NCBI RefSeq assembly: GCF_036588685.1
Contig: NC_086386.1
Location: forward strand, 78,056,682-78,120,681
From: Mytilus trossulus
Taxonomy: Eukaryota; Mollusca; Bivalvia; Mytilida; Mytilidae
Direction of reading: 5' to 3'
DNA length: 64,000 nucleotides
Shown here: positions 44,243 through 54,845 of the stretch, one piece after another
Layout of the letters: each line of letters begins with the position of its first letter
Numbering within the stretch: position 1 is the first letter of the stretch
Program-made: the position numbers and the translations under genes
The notes under the pieces: model-generated
Told to the model about the DNA's origin: nothing
The model's input: only the letters and a program-made list of their open reading frames with translations
The model's database searches: none

Positions 44243-44370
44243 TTTGGGTTCATAGTGCAGTAATCGAAAATAATCTGTAGTTACTCTTGGTTCATAGTGC
44301 TGTAATTGAAAATTAATCTGTAATTATACTCTTGGATGGTAGTGCTGTAATTGAAAATTAATCAGTGATA
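44243..44370. repeat. about 43-bp tandem repeat, 3 copies
   Basis: CATAGTGCAGTAATCGAAAA, CATAGTGCTGTAATTGAAAA and GTAGTGCTGTAATTGAAAA recur at spacings of 42 and 45 bp with decay. 44371-44698 shows no gene. Confidence 0.8.
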
Positions 44371-44817
44371 ATTTCTCATTGATCATACTTTTTAGAAGAC
44401 AATTTATGATGTATAAATTCCATGGCACCAATATGATCTTGATAAACATAGAAACAAGGCTTCTATTCTTATTCCTCACATCAATGTGACAATGATGTCC
44501 TCTACAATAAATAAAGGCTCACATCTTACTGTTGTTTAAGACAGTTTTGTTATTCTAATTTAATGGCAATGTTTGTGTATTGTTGTTGTAAATCTAAATC
44601 AATTGGGTTGTAAGATTAATTAAAGCAAGTTCCCTTTGAACCGAATGAGTTCGAAGAAGTCAGTTTCAACAGTATATTTCGTAAAGTGAATGTTTTTAGC
44701 CTCGGTCACACCTTACCGGATAGCTCGAACGGACGCCTTACGGATAACTTTTTTTCAATCCGTTCATGTCCGTGAGACGTCTGTTCTTATCCGTTAGGCG
44801 TCCGTCCATATCCGTTG

Positions 44818-44821
44818 CATG
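44818..44821. repeat. target site duplication CATG, left
   Basis: CATG directly precedes the 5' LTR and recurs directly after the 3' LTR (53594-53597). Removing the insert gives CCGTTGCATGTCCGTTA, which fits the word pattern of the Harbinger arm. Confidence 0.8.
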
Positions 44822-46005
44822 TATAATGATGCAAAAATGCGTGATACTTAAAGATAGATTTATAAATAAATTACAAGTAAAGCGTTGGTGAATAATTGAA
44901 GAATTGCACAGAAGTTAAGAGAATATTTGTCATTTAATTGTAAAATTAAATGACAGAAAAATAAACGTAAATAAAATAAATTAAAGAAAGTTTAACTTGT
45001 TTATAGAACAATTTCCTAAAAATATAAATGTAAAGTGTTTAATCTTTTAAGCATTTTTGATAACGTTGTCTCAAAAATGTCCCCCAGCTAATTGATAAAT
45101 GTGTCAGCTTCGAAGGCATAAAGATAATTGTATATACTTTTAAAATTAATAGACTTGAACAATTAAGATTAAGTAATTCTGCCTTTAACCGACAAAAATC
45201 CATTGTTTATTAAAAGAGATCAGAGAAAGCTATTGTAATGAGTAACAAAATATTACGTGTCAAATTAAGTCCAGTCTGCTATATAAAGTCGTGCAAAACT
45301 ATTTGGTTCACTAGACTGTGAACCAGAATAAAATGTAGTTAGCAGACTGGATTGTCTTTTAAAGGTTAGTAAAAATGTTAAATTTGTTTAATAGTTTATC
45401 TTTTAAACTTAAGCAGAAACGAGTTTAAACAATTAAAAGATGTTTTCCAGTAAAGTAATTTTAATCACATTCACAAGTAAAATCGTGGTACAGTTTAAAT
45501 AAATAGGAGACAAAGTTTGACATAAAATTTAGGTAAATGATTTGTATAAAATATTCTTAACATATAAAAAAGGAATTAACTTATTCGTATAGATAACTTT
45601 TGAAAATACAATTCTTAATTTGATATTTGATTGAATATTATAAGTAAACGAAATAAGGGGAGATAACAGATTACACGACTGTTCATTTATGGCGCGTATA
45701 CTATTGTCGGTTTTTGTATTATCGTTCGATTGATATCGCGAAATATTTGATGTATAACTATGATGGAAAACTTATGTAATCTTTATTGTAACTATTGTAA
45801 ATATATGACTAGACTGTGAACCAGAATAAAATGTAGTTAGCAGACTGGATTGTCTTTTAAAGGTCCCGTTGTCATGCCGAGTCCAAACTAGTTCCCAAAC
45901 AATGTAACATCTAAGTGAGCAGTTCCCCGCAAAAAGAATCGATAAAACCATGAAAGAAAGACGACAACACGAATCACAAAGTCGGGACCAAGTTCCCGCA
46001 TAATA
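44822..46005 (+). repeat. 5' LTR of gypsy element (1184 bp)
   Basis: Starts TATAATGATGCAAAAATGCG and ends AGTTCCCGCATAATA. It equals the 3' LTR in length and differs at one base (C at 45723, T at 53311). A TATA box TATATAAA lies at 45280-45287. A 57-bp segment (45310-45366) containing AATAAA is repeated exactly at 45808-45864. The termini are TA...TA, not the usual TG...CA. Confidence 0.95.
45280..45287 (+). promoter_or_regulatory. LTR core promoter TATA box in a nested stem
   Basis: TATATAAA lies between the two halves of an inverted repeat (CCAGTCTGCTA at 45271-45281, TAGCAGACTGG at 45340-45350) that also encloses a second stem (TGGTTCAC at 45304-45311, GTGAACCA at 45318-45325). Transcription would start near 45310, at the edge of the inner stem. 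Confidence 0.5.
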
Positions 46006-46010
46006 TATTT

Positions 46011-46026
46011 TGGTGGAGACGAGTGG
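46011..46026 (+). other. candidate primer binding site
   Basis: TGGTGGAGACGAGTGG begins five bases after the 5' LTR. A TGG start fits pairing with the CCA end of a tRNA. The tRNA identity was not determined. The leader runs to the ATG at 46164 with nothing else recognised. Confidence 0.5.
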
Positions 46027-46163
46027 TAAAATCATCGGTACCTACAACAATGAACAACATGTAAAGATGGACTTCGGCACAGTTCGACAAATTACAACTT
46101 GCAGTCAACTGATGGACAACTAAAGAAAAGAAAATGAAAACATAATAATATCAAGAGAACAAC

Positions 46164-49100
46164 ATGGCTGAACCACATGGTAATGTACATTTTAATTATT
46201 TTAACATTATAACACCTCCTATGTACAATGGTTCGGGTAACCCGTCAAATTGGTTACTATACTTTAGAAAATGGATCAAAATTAATTCTATAGCAAATGA
46301 ATATGCTTGTCATTACTTGCCGTTTTATTTGAAAGAATCAGCTAAAGTTTGGTTTGATGGTTTAAATGAAAATTTTCAAAATAGTACAGAAAATTTAGAA
46401 ATAGGTTTAGTTGAACGTTTTTCAAGAGATGAAGACGATATTGAATTAGATGTAAAACAAAAGGAAAACGAATCTGTTTTAGAATTTTTCGACAGACTAA
46501 GAATAATTGCAAAGGATTTAGAAATACCTGAAAATTTAGAATTCATCATGGGTAAAAAGGGATTACTTCCTAAATTAAATACTAGCATAACTTTGAGTAA
46601 CCCGAAAAATCTGAATGAATTAAAGCAAGCGGCAATAATAGCTGAAAAATGTGCTAACGTACGTAAAACAATAAAAGATTCTGATTGCTCAAATCTAAAT
46701 GTAATAAAGCAAAATAAAGATCTAGATAAAATAACTGAGAAAATTAATACATTAAATTTGAAAATAAAAGATCAGATGCCACAGGTAAATGCATATAGAA
46801 ATAGCAGAGTCAATAGGATGACAAAGCAAAATTATGCTTGTAAATATTGTGGTATGTCATATTACCATAAAAACCATAAATGTAAAGCAAGAAATAAAGA
46901 ATGCTTTAATTGTAAAAAAATAGGACATTTGGCAAGAGTTTGTTTCACTAAATCTTATAGAAATGTGGTAAAAACTAAAAGCTTTAAAACTAGACAGAAA
47001 CCACACAAGAAGAAGAGAGAAAATATCTATATAAATTTAATGACTAATATTGAAGGAAACACTGTAAATGTTGATATATTAGGAATTAAAACAAAAGGAT
47101 TGATTGACACAGGAGCTGCTGTATCCTGTATTTCAAGTTACTTATTCAATAAACTAGATAAAACTAAAATAAGAGTTAATTTGTCAAGTATAAACAATGT
47201 TTATGGTGTAGGCGGTGAAGGCATTTCTGTTAAAGGACAAGTAAAACTTCCACTTAAATTTGATAAAGAGCCAATTGTTTACCAGAATTTTTACATAATT
47301 GATAGAATTCAACACTCTTTAATAATTGGAAATGACTTTTTGGAATATAATAAAGCTAACATTAATTATCCTACTAAAACTTTAAACTTGTATGATGGAA
47401 TTGCACAGATCGCACTCATAAGTACTAGACAAAATGAAGCTAAAACTCTAAAACACATTGAGCTTCCAGCTAGGAAAATAAGCATTATTCCTGTTAAAAT
47501 TCCTAAACAATATGTAGGGAAGCAAATAATACTTGAACCAAGTCAGTCTTTGCAAAATAAAAGCATTGTAGGTGCTGCTTGTCTAGTGTCGTCTTCAACC
47601 CAGCAAGCAGTAATGCAAGTCATAAATCCAAATGAAGATAAAGTGGTGCTAAACAGAAATGAAATTGTTGCTTTAATATCAGAAATAAAACCTAACTCTA
47701 TTCAAAATTGGTCTGATAAAACTGAAAAAGTTCATATAAATAACATTGAAAAGGGTCATAAAAAGCAAAAACACAACTTAAACATTGATCTTTCTGAAGC
47801 AGATTTAACAAATGAGCAAAAAGATAAATTAAGAAAATTTGTTGATAAAAATAGGAATGTATTTGCAACAGATTTGTCTGAAATTGGCAAGACAGATGTA
47901 CACTTTCATGAAATTGACACAGGGAACAACCCTCCTGTAAGTTTACTCCCACATAGAGCTGCACCCAATATTAGAACAGAGATTGAAAGACAAGTTGAAG
48001 AGATGTTGAAGTATAAAATTATTGAGCCTTCTAATTCTATTTGGCATAGCCCCGTTTGTCTCACTCGTAAGAAAGACAACAGTTGGCGATTTTGCGTTGA
48101 TTATAGAAGGGTAAATGCTTTTACTTCCCCGATGCATGCTACGCTTGGAAACATGCATGATGTCTTTGATACTATGGGAGAAATGCAACCACAGATATTT
48201 AGTTCTATTGATTTATCTTCATCTTTTTGGCAGGTGCCTTTGCACCCAAATTCTAAACAAAAAGCAGCGTTTGTAACTCATTCTGGAATCTATGAATGGA
48301 ATCGAATGCCGTATGGTCTACGTAATAGCAGTATAGCCTTTTCGCAGGTCATGTCACAAATATTAAGAGGATTGCACTGGAAGTATGTACTTGCATATAT
48401 TGATGATATTTTGATTTTCAGTAAAACATTTGAAGAGCATTTGCAACATCTTGAAGAAGTTTTTGCTAGATTACGAAATGCAAATTTTACTCTTAAACCA
48501 CAAAAATGTCATTTTGCTGTTAAGAAAGTCAATTATCTAGGTCATATTATTTCAAAAGTAGATGAATCTAAAATTACTATAGTGAAAAACTATCCGAGGC
48601 CTAAAAATCAGACCGAGGTCAGACAGTTCTTAGGTCTGTGTAATTACTATAGACGCTTTGTAAAGGACTATGCTAAAATCACAGTTTCCTTGAATAATCT
48701 TTTACAAAAAGACAAAGAATATGTGTGGACTGATAAATGCCAAATTTCGTTTGAAAATATTAAACAAGCTTTGACAACTGCTCCTGTTTTGACGTACCCA
48801 GATATGTCAAAACAATTTATTTTAACTTGTGACGCATCAAGCTCGGCCATTGGCTATATTCTAGGTCAGTTAGATGAAAATGGTAAAGAAAGAGTAATAT
48901 CATACAGTGGTCGTGCTTTGAGAAATAATGAATTAAACTGGACTATTACTGAAAAAGAATGCTTAGCAGTTCTTGAAGGTATCACTAAAAACAAAGTTTA
49001 TTTGTCTCATGCTAGATTCAAAGTGTATACTGATCATCAAGCTTTAGTTTGGTTACACAAATCAAAAGATACTAACTCTCGTCTAGGGAGATGGGCTCTT

Positions 49101-49778
49101 GAATTGCAAAATTATGATTTTGAAATTATTTACAAAGAAGGTAAAAAGAATACAAATGCGGATGCTTTGTCAAGAATTCCTTATAAAGAAATTAAAGATG
49201 AAATACACCCGAAATTGTCTGTAAACAGCTTATTGGAAAATAAGATCAAAACTGAAATTAAGTTTGAGTATGCAAATGAAAAACCAATAATTGCAGCTCT
49301 TGAAAAAAATGAGGTTGATCTGAATGATGTATCAGATATTTCAAAATTGCAAAGAGAATGTGATCAGTTGATCCCATTGATAAAATATCTTGAAACGGGC
49401 GAGTTGCCCGTAAATCAAAAAGATGCTCGCAACATATGTTATGAACGAGACCACTATAGATTAAGTCAATCAGGTGAGTTAATTCATTTACATAGGTCAA
49501 GAACAAAAGGGATACCTAAAGCTGAAAGCATGATTGAACAATTGGTTTTACCGAAATGTCTAAGACAAGATGCTTTGTTAGCATATCATGATCACAATGG
49601 TCATACAGGCATCAAACGCACATACGCTGGTATACATCTTAAATATTATTGGTCAGGTATGTATCAAGAGGTTTATAATTATGTGACGTCATGTGATAAA
49701 TGTCAAAGGTCAAAACAACCAACACACCATCGTCCGGCACCATTGCTTCCCCTTCCTATTGAAGACACTTTCGTCTAG
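46164..49778 (+). CDS. Gag-Pol polyprotein of Ty3/gypsy retrotransposon (N-terminal part)
   Basis: One 1204-codon frame from ATG (MAEPHGNVHFNYF). Gag is at about 1-290, with WLLYFRKWIKIN, and ends in cysteine knuckles (CKYCGMSYYHKNHKC and CFNCKKIGHLARVC, about 226-260). Protease follows with LIDTGAAVSCIS near 313. Reverse transcriptase has WRFCVDYRRVNAF, GIYEWNRMPYGLRNS and the catalytic YIDDI near 745. RNase H starts at LTCDASSSAIG near 887. The integrase zinc domain (H-H-C-C: HDHNGHTG, CDKCQRSK) is at about 1142-1185. Gag and Pol share a frame. It stops at 49776 just where the integrase core should begin, because of a frameshift at about 49772. The rest continues in the next feature. Confidence 0.95.
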   Translation: MAEPHGNVHFNYFNIITPPMYNGSGNPSNWLLYFRKWIKINSIANEYACHYLPFYLKESAKVWFDGLNENFQNSTENLEIGLVERFSRDEDDIELDVKQKENESVLEFFDRLRIIAKDLEIPENLEFIMGKKGLLPKLNTSITLSNPKNLNELKQAAIIAEKCANVRKTIKDSDCSNLNVIKQNKDLDKITEKINTLNLKIKDQMPQVNAYRNSRVNRMTKQNYACKYCGMSYYHKNHKCKARNKECFNCKKIGHLARVCFTKSYRNVVKTKSFKTRQKPHKKKRENIYINLMTNIEGNTVNVDILGIKTKGLIDTGAAVSCISSYLFNKLDKTKIRVNLSSINNVYGVGGEGISVKGQVKLPLKFDKEPIVYQNFYIIDRIQHSLIIGNDFLEYNKANINYPTKTLNLYDGIAQIALISTRQNEAKTLKHIELPARKISIIPVKIPKQYVGKQIILEPSQSLQNKSIVGAACLVSSSTQQAVMQVINPNEDKVVLNRNEIVALISEIKPNSIQNWSDKTEKVHINNIEKGHKKQKHNLNIDLSEADLTNEQKDKLRKFVDKNRNVFATDLSEIGKTDVHFHEIDTGNNPPVSLLPHRAAPNIRTEIERQVEEMLKYKIIEPSNSIWHSPVCLTRKKDNSWRFCVDYRRVNAFTSPMHATLGNMHDVFDTMGEMQPQIFSSIDLSSSFWQVPLHPNSKQKAAFVTHSGIYEWNRMPYGLRNSSIAFSQVMSQILRGLHWKYVLAYIDDILIFSKTFEEHLQHLEEVFARLRNANFTLKPQKCHFAVKKVNYLGHIISKVDESKITIVKNYPRPKNQTEVRQFLGLCNYYRRFVKDYAKITVSLNNLLQKDKEYVWTDKCQISFENIKQALTTAPVLTYPDMSKQFILTCDASSSAIGYILGQLDENGKERVISYSGRALRNNELNWTITEKECLAVLEGITKNKVYLSHARFKVYTDHQALVWLHKSKDTNSRLGRWALELQNYDFEIIYKEGKKNTNADALSRIPYKEIKDEIHPKLSVNSLLENKIKTEIKFEYANEKPIIAALEKNEVDLNDVSDISKLQRECDQLIPLIKYLETGELPVNQKDARNICYERDHYRLSQSGELIHLHRSRTKGIPKAESMIEQLVLPKCLRQDALLAYHDHNGHTGIKRTYAGIHLKYYWSGMYQEVYNYVTSCDKCQRSKQPTHHRPAPLLPLPIEDTFV

Positions 49779-49813
49779 ATGGCACATGGACATTCTTACA
49801 TGTCTACCCAAAA

Positions 49814-51031
49814 ACAAAAGACGGATATCAACACTTATTGTTAGTAGTCGATAGTTTTTCTCGATGGCCCGAATGTTTCCCTCTTAAGACTCAAGAAGCT
49901 ACCGAAATAGCTGAAGTATTATACAATGAGGTGTTTTCTAGATTTGGTGCGCCAAGAGCAATTGTATCTGACAGAGGAGCTAATTTTTGTAGTAAACTTA
50001 TTCAGGCTCTATGTGAACTATTTGAAGTTCAAAGGTATCATACTAGTTCGTACCATCCGCAAACCAATTCAACATGTGAACGAATGAATCGAACGATCGC
50101 ACAAACTTTACGTACATTAGTGGCTAAAGATCAGTCAAATTGGCATAAGTTAATCCCTAGCGTTATGATGGCTTTACGTATGTCCACAAATACTGAATCA
50201 ACTGGTTATTCTCCATTTCAAATGTTGTTTGGTAAAGAAATGAACTTGCCATTTGATATTTCTGTTCAACCTAAAGATGGTATGAGTAAAACTGCGAAGA
50301 GTCATCTCGAAACCCTTATTGATAGACTGAAAATTGTAAAAGGTATTGCAAAAACTTCGGTAGAAAATTCACAAGAGAAAACTAAAAACAGGTATGATAA
50401 GAAAGCTGAAGCACCAAAATTCAGAGTTGGAGATTATGTCATGTTGCAATCTATGAAAGTACCAAAAGGTTTATCACCCAAATTACACCCAAAGTGGGAT
50501 GGTCCATTTTATGTAATTAATGTTGGACAAAATAATACATGTAAGTTAAGAAGATGTTCAGATCACAAATTGATTAAGTCTCGTATACATACAAATAGAA
50601 TGAAACCGTATATTGACCCAAGAGATCATAGAACTATTCCAGATAGTCAAAGAAATCTTGCTCAAAATAATAAAGATATAGTAGATGATATAGATGATGT
50701 CCAAAATGACAATGTAGATAGTTCACAAAATGATGATGAACAAATGCAACAAAATGATGCACATATGCAACAAAATGATGCATTGTTGCAACAAAATGAT
50801 GAGTCTAATAACAAAGATAATGACTTCATAGCAGAAAAATTACTTGCCAAAAAGCGTAGGCAAGGCAAAAACTATTATAAGGTCAAATGGGTAGGTTATA
50901 AAAAGACTACTTGGGAACCTGAAGAAAACATAGGCGAAGGTCTATTAGTTGAGTTTTACACTAAATTTACAAAATCAGGCACTAAGAGAAAGAGACCTGC
51001 TAGTTTACTTGTAAAACAGACAAATCCATAA
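49814..51031 (+). CDS. integrase core and chromodomain of the gypsy element (frame-displaced)
   Basis: This frame is offset by two from gag-pol. It carries LLVVDSFSRWPECFPLKTQE, IVSDRGANFCSKL and STCERMNRTIAQTL, giving the D-D-E catalytic triad of the integrase core. A SH3-like stretch follows (FRVGDYVMLQSMKVPKGLSP). Next is a repeated acidic/Gln linker (QQNDAHMQQNDALLQQNDE) and a chromodomain (about 50825-50975: FIAEKLLAKKRRQGKNYYKV, KWVGYKKTTWEPEENIG). A C-terminal chromodomain places the element with the chromoviruses, whose chromodomain can guide integration to marked chromatin. Two separate one-base insertions, near 49773 and in an A run at 49810-49814, account for the displacement. No envelope gene follows. 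Confidence 0.9.
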   Translation, partial: TKDGYQHLLLVVDSFSRWPECFPLKTQEATEIAEVLYNEVFSRFGAPRAIVSDRGANFCSKLIQALCELFEVQRYHTSSYHPQTNSTCERMNRTIAQTLRTLVAKDQSNWHKLIPSVMMALRMSTNTESTGYSPFQMLFGKEMNLPFDISVQPKDGMSKTAKSHLETLIDRLKIVKGIAKTSVENSQEKTKNRYDKKAEAPKFRVGDYVMLQSMKVPKGLSPKLHPKWDGPFYVINVGQNNTCKLRRCSDHKLIKSRIHTNRMKPYIDPRDHRTIPDSQRNLAQNNKDIVDDIDDVQNDNVDSSQNDDEQMQQNDAHMQQNDALLQQNDESNNKDNDFIAEKLLAKKRRQGKNYYKVKWVGYKKTTWEPEENIGEGLLVEFYTKFTKSGTKRKRPASLLVKQTNP

Positions 51032-52394
51032 AGAAATATTGAATGTTAAGCAACAAATGTACTGTCTTAATAAATTTATAAGTCTTAAAATATCTGTCGG
51101 ATTCAAGATATCAATAATGCAATTTAGCTTTCTTAAGTGACCATAGTAACATCACAAACAAATTAGCGCTAACAATTTAGGCCACTGATATTGAATTAGG
51201 CCAAGTTTGAACCATAAGAATTTTTACTACTATCTTAGTAGTATTTAGAATTAGTGCTCAGCTGTGTCATGACCAGCTACCGTGATTCATCTTGACTAGT
51301 TTGACTTCAACTTCAAAAATGCATATTTATAAAACCTAGGTTGGTCGTATACTTTAGAACAATAAGCTGTTTTGTGGTAAACTTGCACTCCAAAGTACAG
51401 ATAATATAAATATAAAAGAAATGAGAAAAGAAAATAATTAGCTTAAGAGAAATAAGGAGATATAATTGGTATTAGAATACTGAAAATAAAAAGAAGAAAA
51501 ATAGCTAAAAATTACAAATAGTCGAGTTGCCACCTGCAAGACAGGGTAAGAGCTGATTTACGAAACCGATTATGACAAATAATTTTGTGTGCACTCGAAT
51601 ACGTATCAAATAACGTCATTGTATAGCAAAGAAAATACAAACTTGTAAAACAAAATTATAATATGAGTGTGACAGTTATTTGTCCTAAAACATTAATGAA
51701 TTTACAGTGTACTGTTAAACTTACAATAATTATATATATCTGAGTTTGCTCAAGCCTTTAGACGTAGCTGCACTCGCAACTATTATTTGAGTCAAATAGG
51801 CCAAAACTTGTAAAATGTCTGGAAACTTGTGTGTTGTTTTAATTGCGCGACCTTGTTACCTCTTAATACAACCAAAGTATATAGATATCTTGATATACGA
51901 ATAAAACTGTATACAAAACATTGTTAATGAAAAAAAAGTTGTTAGAATTTTTTAAAGTTCTGTGATGTACATAAATTGTTTTATTACTTAATATTTTTTT
52001 ATTGTGTATGCATAAGCTAACTATTTCTATTGTCGTTTCATATTCCTGAGTATCCTGCATGGTGACTGGTCCGGGATTACAGCCCCGAAAATTAATCAGC
52101 TTAGAGAAAACTAGAAGCATTTGAAGGGAAATAAAGATACATAGTGACAGTAATATAACCTCAAATCTACATGACTCTATGAAAATTGACAGAAATAGAA
52201 AAAAACTGTGTAAAATAGTGTATATAGAACGATCAAATCAGAGGATTTATTCAAAACGGAGAAGACAGCCAGCGCATCAAGATGACAAAATAACAAAAAA
52301 ACTTTGAATTATTATTGATATTATTGTTATCTCATATCAAACCACATATTGTTCTTCTAAGTAGTCATTATTAATTTTTAGGGACAAAAATTTT
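51032..52394 (+). other. 3' untranslated part of the gypsy element
   Basis: Almost 1.4 kb between the pol stop and the polypurine tract, AT-rich, with no open frame that looks coding on either strand. There is no env-like ORF. A few A-rich runs and AATAAA-type words are present. Confidence 0.6.
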
Positions 52395-52406
52395 GAAACA
52401 AAGGGG
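52395..52406 (+). other. polypurine tract
   Basis: GAAACAAAGGGG lies just before the 3' LTR, separated from it by TAA. It fits the plus-strand primer of an LTR retrotransposon apart from a single C. Confidence 0.65.
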
Positions 52407-52409
52407 TAA

Positions 52410-53593
52410 TATAATGATGCAAAAATGCGTGATACTTAAAGATAGATTTATAAATAAATTACAAGTAAAGCGTTGGTGAATAATTGAAGAATTGCACAGA
52501 AGTTAAGAGAATATTTGTCATTTAATTGTAAAATTAAATGACAGAAAAATAAACGTAAATAAAATAAATTAAAGAAAGTTTAACTTGTTTATAGAACAAT
52601 TTCCTAAAAATATAAATGTAAAGTGTTTAATCTTTTAAGCATTTTTGATAACGTTGTCTCAAAAATGTCCCCCAGCTAATTGATAAATGTGTCAGCTTCG
52701 AAGGCATAAAGATAATTGTATATACTTTTAAAATTAATAGACTTGAACAATTAAGATTAAGTAATTCTGCCTTTAACCGACAAAAATCCATTGTTTATTA
52801 AAAGAGATCAGAGAAAGCTATTGTAATGAGTAACAAAATATTACGTGTCAAATTAAGTCCAGTCTGCTATATAAAGTCGTGCAAAACTATTTGGTTCACT
52901 AGACTGTGAACCAGAATAAAATGTAGTTAGCAGACTGGATTGTCTTTTAAAGGTTAGTAAAAATGTTAAATTTGTTTAATAGTTTATCTTTTAAACTTAA
53001 GCAGAAACGAGTTTAAACAATTAAAAGATGTTTTCCAGTAAAGTAATTTTAATCACATTCACAAGTAAAATCGTGGTACAGTTTAAATAAATAGGAGACA
53101 AAGTTTGACATAAAATTTAGGTAAATGATTTGTATAAAATATTCTTAACATATAAAAAAGGAATTAACTTATTCGTATAGATAACTTTTGAAAATACAAT
53201 TCTTAATTTGATATTTGATTGAATATTATAAGTAAACGAAATAAGGGGAGATAACAGATTACACGACTGTTCATTTATGGCGCGTATACTATTGTCGGTT
53301 TTTGTATTATTGTTCGATTGATATCGCGAAATATTTGATGTATAACTATGATGGAAAACTTATGTAATCTTTATTGTAACTATTGTAAATATATGACTAG
53401 ACTGTGAACCAGAATAAAATGTAGTTAGCAGACTGGATTGTCTTTTAAAGGTCCCGTTGTCATGCCGAGTCCAAACTAGTTCCCAAACAATGTAACATCT
53501 AAGTGAGCAGTTCCCCGCAAAAAGAATCGATAAAACCATGAAAGAAAGACGACAACACGAATCACAAAGTCGGGACCAAGTTCCCGCATAATA
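52410..53593 (+). repeat. 3' LTR of gypsy element (1184 bp)
   Basis: Identical to 44822-46005 except for one substitution (T at 53311), by base-by-base reading. It contains the same duplicated 57-bp segment and TATA box. It is followed by CATG (53594-53597) and then Harbinger arm sequence (TCCGTTAAGCGTCC). Confidence 0.95.
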
Positions 53594-53597
53594 CATG

Positions 53598-53930
53598 TCC
53601 GTTAAGCGTCCTTTTTATCCGTTGACGTCCGTTCTGTCCGGTGGAAAATTTTGAGTATGTTCAAAACTTTGAACGGACGTCCAACGGATAAAATGTCCGT
53701 TGAACGTCCGTTAGGCGTCCGTTTTGTATCCGTTACGTGTCCGTTATGCATCCGTTGGAGATCCGGTAGACCAATTCACCAACGGACGTCTACCGGACGC
53801 CTAACGGACGCCTAACGGACGCCTAACGGATAAAACGGATGTGAAACGGACATAAACGGAAGGATAACAGATAAAACGGATGCCTACCGGATGTAAAACG
53901 GACAAATGCCAATTGAAATTTCGCATCAGA
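53598..53930. repeat. inner left arm of Harbinger element: CCGTT/AACGG word array
   Basis: Dense degenerate words such as GTCCGTTAGGCGTCCG, then in the other orientation ACGGACGCCTAACGGACGCC and AACGGATAAAACGGATG. The orientation flips near 53770 (ACCAATTCACCAACGGACGT). The matching right arm lies at 55912-56162. Such subterminal arrays may be transposase-binding sites; that is inference. Confidence 0.75.
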
Positions 53931-53989
53931 AATGCCAATAATTGGTATGTCAGATTTTCTTGAGTGTCAATGGATATTTATTATTCGTG

Positions 53990-54810
53990 ATGGATCTTGG
54001 AGTAAGAGCACGTCTTCGCTACCAAGCAGCTCTTATTCAGGCCAGACTCAACTTAAATGTAGCAAATATAAACCTTATAGCTGTCGAAAGGAAAAGAAGG
54101 AGAAGACAAAGAAGATGGTGGACACGACCATGGCTTAGTCCTGAAAGACGACGCAGTATTGGTCTATATGACCAACTCATGACCGAACTTAGGCGGGAGG
54201 ATCGGCAGTCCTTTGTACACTTCATTCGAATGCCCACAGAGATGTTCGACGAGATATTGCAGCGGGTTGGACCTCGCATAGCCAAGCAGAATACCTTTTA
54301 CAGAAATCCGCTGGAACCAGGACTCAACTTTAGCAATTACACTTAGACACCTTGCTTCTGGAGCAAAATATCGTAGCATGCAGTACGGATGGAGAGTTCC
54401 GCATAACACCATATCCGTTTTCATACCAGAGGTATACATAATATAAACAAATTCAGAAAATCAACTTAAACTCGATAAAATCAACTTAACCAGTTAACTA
54501 AAGTGACCCTCGTGTGTAAAAACGTAAAAAAAATAAAATCGGATAAATCATTCTATTTGTTTGGTACGTGTGACATTGATACCTGTCCTACTGACCACAC
54601 TTTCCCAGAAGCAAATATTAAAACATATATACTAGATACCATTTCCATCTGACGCGCTCATGTCGTCGCTAGGGACAACAGTGCGGAAATCTTTTTTACA
54701 AGTCGGGTTCTATCAGTTGTTTGCATGTATATTATTTCAGGTTTGCCAGGCAATCATTGACGAGTATGTAGATGAAGTCATGCCCTTCCCGGAAACTTTT
54801 TAATCATTTT
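53990..54810 (+). pseudogene. HARBI1-like transposase, frameshifted and truncated
   Basis: From ATG at 53990 (MDLGVRARLRYQAALIQARL) the frame carries RRWWTRPWLSPERRRSIGLY and FVHFIRMPTEMFDEILQRVG. This is the N-terminal signature of PIF/Harbinger (HARBI1-type) nucleases. The frame is lost at about 54318-54330; the next frame continues LAITLRHLASGAKYRSMQYG and VPHNTISVFIPE. An intron follows (GTATAC at 54432 to TTTCAG at 54740), then a second exon starting VCQAIIDEYVDEVMPFPE. The DDE catalytic domain is missing, replaced by the RT insertion. It cannot make an active transposase. In HARBI1 the same VPHNTIS and PEVC block is known. Confidence 0.85.
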
Positions 54811-54845
54811 AAGGTCACGTGTATGTGGTTTATTGCCTTTAAAAG

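Noticed and set aside
51032-52409. Envelope gene of an errantivirus-type element
   Set aside because: No open frame of useful size, signal peptide or membrane segment between pol and the 3' LTR.
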